From NCBI GenBank assembly GCA_035578905.1, contig JAQJVL010000743.1, forward strand, positions 338,087 to 402,086: DNA of 64,000 nucleotides, written 5' to 3'. The translations under genes were made by a program, and so were the position numbers. The notes beneath the pieces are model-generated. The model saw nothing but the letters and a program-made list of their open reading frames with translations. It was not told the origin of the DNA and searched no databases. Origin of the DNA: Stictocephala bisonia. Taxonomy: Eukaryota; Arthropoda; Insecta; Hemiptera; Membracidae. Shown here piece after piece: positions 55,669-64,000 of this stretch; position 1 is the stretch's first letter, and every line of letters begins with the position of its first letter.

Positions 55669-56483
55669 GTGTGCATTTTTATTTAGAGTTTTTATTATCT
55701 TGCGAGAACTTGCATGGCGGTAAAAGGACTGCAGTTATAAATAATTTGTTGTATTTATGTGAAAATAGAGGTCACATCATCAACATCTGCCATAACATTG
55801 TTCCTCACCTTGTCAAGAAAAAGTTATACAGTTATCCAAGAACTGTTAGTACAGGTTTGTTGTATGTGCGGTGCTTTTGACCGCATGCGAGTTCTCATGT
55901 TCCACCTTGTGCGGTGCTTTCGACCTTAGGCAAGCCATCAATTTTGTACATTTTGAGGTAGTAAATATGATTTATCAGGTAAATATAGAAAAAAATAGGA
56001 GTAAAGGTTTTAAACTATGCTTTATTACAGTGTAGAAAAATAATTCTAAATTAATATTAAATTTGAAAGGCCTATGTAGGAGATGGTTCTATATAGTTAT
56101 ATGTTTTGTAGGGCTTATTTTAAAAATGTTTAGGATTTATTGTTTTGTTATTGTTATTTTTACTTAGTTTTCTTAAAAATATGTTGACATAATAGAATTT
56201 ATTTCATGTAATAATAAGTTATAACGTTTTGTAAAACAAATTTAATACATTTCAGCACTACACTCTCTAATAGCCCGATATAAGTATTTTTCGTAACTTA
56301 AACTATTTATTTAACTGTTTCGACACTAAATTCATTATATTTACCTAGATATTTAGAGTTTTTTTATGCCAACGTATATTAGCATTAAGGATAATCAAGA
56401 TGTTTTTATCCTTTGTTTTTATTATTAAATATTTGTATGTTATATTTTATCATACAATATTGGGAAAATGACTGAAATGTATG
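55669..56483. other. Intron start with an unassigned open frame
   Basis: At 55690-55857 a plus frame reads 'CENLHGGKRTAVINNLLYLC', 'ENRGHIINICHNIVPHLVKK' and ends near a possible donor (acag|gtttgt). The composition is protein-like but I recognise no family; it may be a transposon remnant. The rest is AT-rich. Confidence 0.3.
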
Positions 56484-57886
56484 CACAATGAGTGAAGTGA
56501 ATAAAACCGAGTAAAAGCTTTTACTTTTGGTGTGACAAGGAAATACTTGCGAGTAGGTGAATAAAACAAGAAAAAAGTAAATACTCGTAGTAATTACTAG
56601 TCAATAAAGTATTCGCTTAGAAATGAGGTGAATAAAAAAAGTATTTACTCGTAAGAATAAGTATTTACTTGTGGATTTGCGAGTCTGCCCAGACCCATGC
56701 TAGCACTTTTTACTAAAATGTCACTGCAAATATTTTAGAATATTTTTGTCACTTTTGATAGTCATACATATTTATAGATTCGTTTATTAATAAGTTTAGT
56801 AACATATAAACCTTTTTGAGTTATTATTTGTAAAGTAAAATTTAAAATATTCTAGGTAGGATTAAGTAGTTTTTCTAGACAAACGGGAAATATTTGCTGC
56901 ATGCAGATAACACTGTTCACTGGAATTTTGTGACATTCTAGTCTGAAGTGGTGGATTCATACACCCACAAATTTTTTCAATTATGTTAATGTAAATGTAC
57001 CAATGCATCAAGTATTTATTATTTGAATAAGTAAATAATACTTTATTTGAATTGAATAAGTAAATAAATAAATGTGAATTAGTAAATATTAAAATAAAAC
57101 ATTTGAAAAATAAATATGAATTAAACACGAAAATAAAGAAATGTAATGTAATTTGACGAAACAAGAAAATAATTTTAAAAAATCCCCAGAGTATAAATTT
57201 TGAAACTTAAAGATTGGAGGCTCTCACTAACGCGTTATACATGTACGAACTCTGGTGCTATACACATTCGCTTATACACAGTGTGCTTCAAACATGAGCA
57301 TGTGCCAGCAGCATGCGCACATTCACACATACGGGCAGGCACCCGCAGTACACACAAGTTTACATACTCATGTGCACGTAACTTGTACAGTTTCTATTTT
57401 GCTATATTTTTTATTTCATTACTTTTTTTTAGGTACAGGATAACAGATTGGGTGATAGAAAATTTATTTTTTACAAAAAGGCTAGGGCTTTTATTGCAGA
57501 ATCTTCTCCTATGGTAGCTATAGAACCATCTTTTACATAGTTGTCTTTGTTGCATCTTTTCTTGTTTGTTTTTCAAACGGGTCAGTTTAAGGTACCCTCT
57601 GGAACATCTACAGGTGAGTCGGTCCCTCAATCACTACTCAAATATGAACAGAACGTGTGAACAGTGAACACGCGTATGGTAAGCAAGCGATGCACAAACT
57701 GCGTTAAGACCTGCAGCATTTCAAAAGTATTTACTCGCAAGTATTTCCCTAGTAATTCCTCGTCAATGTTAAGTAAAAGGTTTTAAGTTATTGACTGTTT
57801 TATTCACTTGGTTGACAAGCTTTTACTTTACTTGTGAGCAAATACTTTGAGCTTTTACTTGGGTTATAATCACTTCGCCCAATGTG
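56484..57886. mobile_element. DNA transposon with ~200-bp terminal inverted repeats
   Basis: The left end CACAATGAGTGAAGTGAATA and the right end inverted CACATTGGGCGAAGTGATTA begin two long imperfect inverted repeats. Matching blocks continue inward: 'gtaaaagctttta', 'ggaaatacttgcgagta', 'gaataaaaca' and 'aagtaaatactcg'. The interior (56.7-57.7 kb) has no transposase, only a short plus frame at 57433-57540 preceded by an acceptor-like 'cattactttttttttag'. No target duplication was found, so the superfamily is open. Confidence 0.65.
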
Positions 57887-58074
57887 TTGCCTTTATAAAA
57901 TAAGCAATGCATCAAGTTTTACAGGCTCTTTATTATATCTTGCGTAATGGCCGCTATACAAGTTTTCCTGGGTTAATGTGAAAAAGTTAATAAATGTTCT
58001 GTTAATGAAAAGTTATGTAAGTATGCCAGTTCCTATACAAAATTAAAATAAAACACATTAACTGATATCTTAAC

Positions 58075-58180
58075 CAGGGCCGGTTTAAAGGGTAAGCAAA
58101 GTACGCGGCCGCGTACGGCACCAGGAAAAAGAGGCACCTAAAAGCTCAGTATTAGACTAGGATAGTAACAAAATATCGTA
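58075..58180 (+). mobile_element. hAT-like left terminus
   Basis: CAGGGCCGGTTTAAAGGGTA, then 'agcaaagtacgcggccgcgt', is the classic start of one hAT group. No matching inverted end was found in the window, so only the left end can be called. Confidence 0.55.
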
Positions 58181-58429
58181 ATTCAAAGTAGGAGAAAGTG
58201 ATTAAAAAATATCATATGGTGAAAATATACCAAAGGTCAGTGGTTCAGATCGTGGCTGATCTAAAGTTTGAGTGTTGACTCACTCTGCCACATTCATATT
58301 GTAGGATAGTTGGAACCCCGTAGGCATACGTTATACCATACTACTGTTGACTGTTATTCTCAAATTGACATGAAACCTTACAGAAAAATTTGCTCCCCCC
58401 ACTACTGGCTGAAAAGGCGGCTGATATTA
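58181..58429. other. Stretch without recognised features
   Basis: It may be the interior of the hAT-like element. Confidence 0.3.
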
Positions 58430-58760
58430 GTTCCCTTATGCACCGTAGAGTAAAGCCTGCCGCGCACTGAATAGAACGAGACGAGAAGGAACAAGACAAG
58501 ACGCCTCCAGACTGTGGCAAAGTTGTTTGTATGGGTTTAAATTGGAGTGCCGTACACTGCCCAGACAAGACGAAAAAACATTAGCAGACATCAAAAGACG
58601 TCTGAAGGTGTCTTGGTGAAGGTACCCAAAGCCCAGCCGCACACTGAATCGAACAGAACAGAACGCGATGAGAACGACGTTCTGTCATGTCTCATCTCGT
58701 TCGTTGGTGGCCGCACACTGGATCGAACAAGTCAAGACGGAACTTTAGTCATCACGGAAG
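58430..58760. repeat. GC-rich segment with four 'GCCGCACACTG' repeats
   Basis: 'gccgcgcactgaatagaac' (58458), 'gccgtacactgcccagac' (58548), 'gccgcacactgaatcgaac' (58637) and 'gccgcacactggatcgaac' (58711) repeat at about 90-, 90- and 74-base steps. Each is followed by 'ga(g)acga' purine-rich sequence. It probably lies within a DNA element; no termini were assigned. The plus frame 58547-58804 follows the repeats and is not convincing. Confidence 0.7.
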
Positions 58761-58804
58761 TTGTGTCTAATTTCGCAGTCTCGCTTAATAATCGAGAGTA
58801 CTAG

Positions 58805-60409
58805 ACTCGTTTAAAAGTACAACAAAACAATTGTTTTTGGGTTTTTCATAAAGTGTTTGCGGTGTTTTGGCACAATTTGTGTTGAGCGCGTGCTTGGCTT
58901 ACTTTTAAGATTTTAAAATTAAGAACGTGTATGAGGAGGAAGAAGTATTTTGTCGTAAAACAATTAGTTTTTTTTATAATTCTGGTTTAAAAATTTTAAA
59001 TAGTAAAATACTGTACACAATACAGGCAGACAGTAAACAGAATGAGATAAACCGTTGGTTGCATTAAGTTTTTTCCATACTTTTTTACAGCATTTATTTT
59101 AGAATAGTTGAAAAAAATTGGGAAGTTCAGAATGTATTTAGTCTAGTGTACTCTTATTTTGATGATACAAATCAAGTGCATACAGTTTAAACATTTAATC
59201 AGTATTTTCTTATTCTCTCATAAATTACAAGAGAAATAAAACAGAGATTTTAACTTTTATATCATTAATTCTGAACAAAGTCCTATTTAATAGTGAATAA
59301 TAAATTTTATGTAGTTATTATTTCAATAATTTTTAAAAATATTCTCCTCTCAAGAAAATAAGACGGTAAAAAACAGCGGTAAATTTTAATCCTTATTTAA
59401 TTGATTCTGAATAAGATAATAGACCAATAGCGTAATAGCGATTGTTCACTTTTAAAAAAAATACTATACCACAATTTTTGTATGTAAACAAGTGTCATAA
59501 AATGAGCTGAACATTGATTGTTAGCAGAATTGAATCATTGAAGAGTTAAATTGTATAGTCAAATTAAAATTTTAATGATATCTAAATACCTGATAAGTTA
59601 ATTTCCTTTCCTATATAACTCTATATTTTTAAAATTAATTCTATATTATAGTGTTCTTTGAGTGTAGGGTTGCATAAAGGTGGATTGTTTTGCCATAAAA
59701 ATAAAAGTCAGTAATCTGCATTCTTAAATCATCAATTTCATGAGTCATCTTATAAAATAAGAAAAAACAAAAAAATACATACATGAATAAAAATAATATG
59801 ATAAAACACAAATTAACTACAGAACAATAAATCAACATGAACTAGTTCAATGTTATGATGAGTTATTTAGAGTGATGAATCAAACCACATATATATGGCT
59901 TAGTTTTGGGTAGGATAAAAACTTGAAATGCAGTGTTTTTGAAAAAGAGCCATAACTTTTTTTATTTTATACATAGAGTTGTGAAATATGAATTTATTTC
60001 AAGAGAACTAAATGGTGTTTTAAATAGTGTTATTAGTTCTGGTCAATGAATTTTTTTAGTGCCATTCATAATGCAACAAACTAAAAAAAATTTCAAAATA
60101 TTTTGTTGTAAATATATATAAATACAAAAAAGTTGTAAATTTTGTTAAGTCCTTTTTTTATTTAATTTGATATTACAAATAATATCTTTAGTAAACTAAT
60201 GAAACTCAAAATAATAAATTTTGTTCATAAAATGAATTTTTATAATTTTTTTAGTAAAGTACGAAAAAATCGACGAAAAGAGCCTGGGATTTTTGGGCAT
60301 GTCAAATAGAAAATACCTGGAATTTTTGGAACAACTTTAAAAAAAAATGTCTGGGATGGAAAGGGTTAATTTATGAATTAAAAATACAGTAAAACAAGAC
60401 AATTGGCTA
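58805..60409. other. Stretch without genes
   Basis: AT-rich. No exon, element end or RNA gene was recognised. Confidence 0.4.
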
Positions 60410-62260
60410 ATTACAGATTGAAGAAAAGCTATTTCAGATAATGTACAGGCTAATGTTACTAATTTAATGAGCTAGTGAAATTAAATATAAAAATTGCTAA
60501 CTGTACTGAAATTGTAAATGATATAAATAGTGATTCTAGACCCACTGATATTATAAAATTAGGAACTAATGTAAATCGCTACAAAAACAGATTGAATAAT
60601 GTAGTAAAATTTAAGTTAAATGATGTGAACGAGCCCAGAGTTGAGTGCGGTGGAGGGGCCGTGTCGGACTGGCGTGTCCTGTCTCATACTGCCTCGCCTT
60701 TATTGTCGGGATGTACAGGATACTATTAAAAGATTAAAGTCAAAGTGTACCACGGGTCCTGATTTACTTCCTCAGTATTTATTTAAAGGTTGTTTGGTGT
60801 TATTAATCAACCCCCTCACATTTTTATTTAATTTAAGTCTAAATCAAAAAATATTTCCTGAGAAATGGAAGGTCACTAAAGTAATGCCGATTTTTAAAGC
60901 CAGTAAGAGAGATAAAATTATTAACTACAGGCCAGTGGCAGTTTTGTCGGTTCCTGCAAAAATATTTGAGATGATTGTACATAAATATTTATTTTGTCAC
61001 TTTGAAAAATACGTTTCCGACTGTCAAAATGGATTTGTACACGGCAGATCTGTAAATACAAACCTATTAAATTTCACTATTTATGTTTCCTCGGGGTTGA
61101 ACTCTGGGACTCGAACTGACACTTTGTTCCTTGGCTAAAGCGTTTGATAAGTCGGATCACTCAATTTTATTAAAAAAGCTGCATTCCTATGGCATCTCAA
61201 ATAATTTACTATACTTTTTCAAATCATATATTGTAAATAGAAAACAGTTTGTTTCTTATCATAGGGCTTCATCATCTACTTTCTCAGTTCAGTTGGGAGT
61301 ACCACAGGGTTCTAATTCTAATTGGGTTCTAATCTTTTTACGATATTAATTAATGATTTAAATGATTGCATTTCGTCTGCTAAGGCACTGATTATTTGCT
61401 GATGATTTCAAATTGTTTAAACATATAAAGAGACCTGAAGATACCGTTAGTTTACAACAAGATTTAGACAATGTTTTTGAATGGAGCAGAAATAATAAAA
61501 TTACTTTTAATGTTTCGAAATGCTATTTAATGACTTTTACTAGAGATCAGGACAATCAAAATTGTGATTAGTTTTTAAATGGAGTTCTAATTAGTAGAGT
61601 AAATAAAATTAAGGATTTAGGAGTCTATATGACTCATACATTATCTTTTAATCTTCATGTTGAGGCATGCATAGCTTCTTGTTCTAAATTGATGGGTTTT
61701 ATATTTAAACAAAGTATACATTTTAGAAATACTGAAACTTTAATTTTGCTTTATTTCTCATTGGTCAGGTAAAGGTTGGAAAGTGGTGCAGTAATTTGGG
61801 ATCCATTTTATATAACTTATAGAAATGCACTAAAAAATATTCATAAACGCTTTTTATGATTTTTATTTTATAAATGTTTTAATGTCTACACGTATACGAT
61901 TCTAAATCAAGAATTGCTAGTGATGTTTGGGTTTCAGAGTCTGGTCCTGAGGAGAACACTCATGGGTCTGGTATTTCTGTATAGACTGGCGCGGGGTAGG
62001 GTTCGGGACGCCGCTAGCCTGGCTGGTCTGTCTATCCGTGTTCGGAGTAGAAACAAACTCTTCTTCTCTCCCCCTCACTGTCGTACAGCCTCACACGCCT
62101 CTTCAGCTCTTCTTCAACTTATGAGATCCTTTAATATACTAATTTCAGTCAATAATGATTTAGACTTATTATTTGCCTCTCCAAAAGTTTTTAAATCAAA
62201 ATGTTTAGCTGGGCTAAACAAAATCATAAATAAGCTATTTTTCTGCCCATCACTAAATTA
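60410..62260 (+). pseudogene. Jockey-like LINE ORF2: linker, RT and tail
   Basis: Pieces in order: linker (60475-60640), RT start 'DTIKRLKSKCTTGPDLLPQY', 'KVMPIFKASKRDKIINYRPV', 'SVPAKIFEMIVHKYLF' and 'CQNGFVHGRSVNTNLL', then (61131-61349) 'KAFDKSDHSILLKKLHSYGI' (first Asp) and 'QLGVPQGSN'. Next, in a further frame, come 'FADDFKLFKHIKRPED' (catalytic Asp pair, near 61397), 'NKITFNVSKC' and 'IKDLGVYMTHTLSFNLH'. The tail is in the 61914-62261 frame ('FGFQSLVLRRTLMGLVF', 'SRNKLFFSPPHCRTASH'), with a stop after 'PSLN'. The endonuclease is absent (5' truncation). The family is that of 1.1-2.9 kb. Several stops and shifts make it dead. GC-rich patches are at 60630-60720 and 61930-62120. Confidence 0.9.
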
Positions 62261-62717
62261 ATATTGTACTATATTCTTCATTTTTATTTAAATACATTTT
62301 ATTTAGGCTCTATTTTTGCACTTTACATCTGTTTCAATGAAGAATTATTAGTTTCTTTGGTATATGTTTATTTATTATTTGTTATCAATTTACATGGTCT
62401 AGTTACATATTTTTATTCATATGCAAGTTATTACTATTGTTATTTATTATTATCATTGTTATTTATTATTTGTTATCATTTTACGTAGACTATTTAAAAA
62501 AATTGTTTATTTGTATACAGGTTATTAATTTTGTTATTTATTATTGTTATTTATTTATTGTAGTATTTATTTATGGGAAAGTATTAATACTTTTAATCCA
62601 TAAGAAAGTGAAGTGAGCTCAAAGAACTCCACAGTGAACTTTATAATGGAATGAACTGCTTTGATGTAGATGGTCTCTTAACTGTATCAAATCATGTAAA
62701 TAAAATAAAATAAAAAT
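62261..62717 (+). mobile_element. 3' UTR and tail of the Jockey-like LINE
   Basis: Non-coding sequence with ttatt-rich runs, ending in an (AATAA)-type tail (about 62697-62717). It follows the ORF2 stop directly. Confidence 0.6.
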
Positions 62718-63295
62718 GTAGAAAAATCAGAATGTGAAAAGTTAATAAAAAAGATCAAAGAAGTACAAGATGTAGTTAGAAACCTAGAATATTATCAGGA
62801 TGTTTTAAATAAGATAGTAGATGAAGTTGATCTAAACATTCAACTAGAGGAAGATCTATGTAATGAAAAAAAGAAACTTTAGTCCCGGAGGAAACTCATG
62901 TAAATAATGAAACCCCTATCTTATGTCAATCGGAGAATGCAAATGTACCTTTACATAAGATCAGTAGTTCAGAACCTCCTTTTGATTTAAATTTATATCA
63001 GAAATTACCAAGTCAGATGGGACATTATTTTAAATTACTGCCTAATTCTTATAGTTGATTGAATGTAAAAGAACTTATAGCATTCTTAAAAGTTATGTTA
63101 AAAATAAAGAAAGAAACTGAACTTAATACAAAATAATCATAAATCAGTTAATCAGTAAGATAATGGAACCTTTACAGTACAAATTGTTAGAATGTAAGAA
63201 TTTGTCAATCAGTTTTTTAAAGGACAAATTGTTAAGTAGCTTTGTTCCTGTAACCTTAAAGCAGAATCTAATCCTAAAACATGTACATAGACAAT
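62718..63295 (+). pseudogene. Possible gag-like relic
   Basis: A broken plus-strand reading gives a charged coiled-coil-like start ('EKLIKKIKEVQDVVRNLEYY'), then in another frame 'LYQKLPSQMGHYFKLLPNSY', 'VKELIAFLKVMLKIKKETEL', 'MEPLQYKLLECKNLSISF' and 'LLSSFVPVTLKQNLILKHVH'. The helix-rich layout and the 'L..SFVP' block resemble gag of some LTR retroelements, and no RT or LTR is nearby. The assignment is weak. Confidence 0.3.
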
Positions 63296-63298
63296 CAA

Positions 63299-64000
63299 AT
63301 CAACTTTACTGTCACAAATACAAGTTACATTTCATGTACTAGCAGAGCTAGAAGAAACAGGTGACATTGTCAGATTTACAAAACATACATAAAACAAAAA
63401 AATAGACAAAAGTAGGCTAAAAATCATGTTACTGTAGCATGATTCATACACTAAATTCTTATACTACATTAAAATTATTATTGAGATAGTCATTAATTAA
63501 ATAACAGGCTTTATCTATTAAAAATTCTCTAAGTAAAATTTTAAACTTTCTCTCATTGTCAAAATTTTTTTATGGCATTAGGTAATTTATTGAAAAATCT
63601 GTTCCGTTTATACAAAGTGAATTCTCTAAAAGCGTAAAGCGGTGTTGTAGATCAAATAAGTCATTTTTATGTCTAGTGTTGTAACAATGATGATGTTGGT
63701 CACATAATAAATTGTTGTAGTTTTTCTTTATAAGTAGTACACACTTGAAAATATACAAACTAGGAACAGTCATTATTTTGAGTTCTTTAAATAAAGGTTT
63801 ACAGGAAGTTTTTACAATCCTTTTTTTAATTTTAAAAATGTAATTCCTATAAGAGCATTTTCCTCAAAATTCATATATTTTACCATATTGCAATAATGAG
63901 TAAAATAATGCATAGTAAACAACAATCCTAGTTTTTAAATCTACTGAATCTCTGATAACAAACATCTGAAAGCAAAATGAATTCAGTTTTTTTTATTAAC
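63299..64000 (-). pseudogene. LINE C-terminal tail and 3' UTR (cut by window edge)
   Basis: Minus-strand frames give 'FTHYCNMVKYMNFEENALIG', 'TVPSLYIFKCVLLIKKNYNN', 'HHHCYNTRHKNDLFDLQHRF' and, after a stop, 'LREFLIDKACYLINDYLNN'. This matches in order the tail of the copy at 53.8-54.6 kb. The 3' end is near 63299 ('caatcaaatcaactttactg'). The RT motifs lie beyond the right edge or are lost. Confidence 0.8.

Noticed and set aside
57433..57540. Third exon of the KIAA0930-like gene
   Set aside because: The frame after the acceptor ('VQDNRLGDRKFIFYKKARAF') does not match the block expected next in this family, and it lies inside a long-TIR element.

Overview
The window looks like nuclear DNA of an arthropod, most likely an insect. 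The base composition is AT-rich, the intergenic space is long, possible exons are short with GT/AG borders, and almost everything recognisable is a transposable element of a kind common in insects: BEL/Pao, Jockey- and LOA/R1-like LINEs, Penelope, piggyBac, hAT, Tc1/mariner, pogo and Helitron. There are no operons, ribosome binding sites, phage genes or CRISPR arrays. The species cannot be named from the sequence.

Layout. 0-6 kb: decayed LINE pieces on both strands and a piggyBac-type MITE. 6.4-7.6 kb: a Penelope-like GIY-YIG fragment folded back on itself, with a 14-bp target duplication. 9.1-10.7 kb: an intact-ended piggyBac MITE and a 13-copy 52-bp satellite. 12-18 kb: two candidate minus-strand exons of one unrecognised host gene (17.87 and 12.2 kb), with a pogo-like element, a broken mariner-type transposase, a LINE fragment and hairpin repeats around them. 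18.6-31.5 kb: a truncated piggyBac MITE abuts a Helitron remnant. The Helitron reads leftward from a cysteine-peptidase-like domain through the Helitron-like N domain. It has an inverted duplicate of its own 5' part (1.24 kb arms) and is split by a complete 8.4-kb BEL/Pao element with 789-bp LTRs and a GAGAC target duplication.

32.1-39.5 kb: a ~350-bp tandem repeat holds a 5.7-kb APE-RT-RNaseH LINE (12-bp target duplication), whose first ORF is interrupted by a tRNA-derived SINE (6-bp target duplication). 40.65-55.67 kb: two exons of a KIAA0930 (DUF2045) homologue on the plus strand, separated by a 14.7-kb intron. The intron holds a piggyBac deletion derivative, a foldback MITE, nested LINEs, a hAT element with a perfect 8-bp target duplication, a mariner relic and more LINE tails. 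56-64 kb: a long-TIR element, one hAT-like end, a Jockey-like LINE with GC-rich patches, a possible gag relic and a final LINE fragment.

The genes do not form a pathway. What the window records is successive nested insertions. The only likely host genes are the KIAA0930 homologue (partial; it continues past the window) and the tentative minus-strand gene. All element ORFs seen carry at least one break, so no copy here looks able to move by itself.
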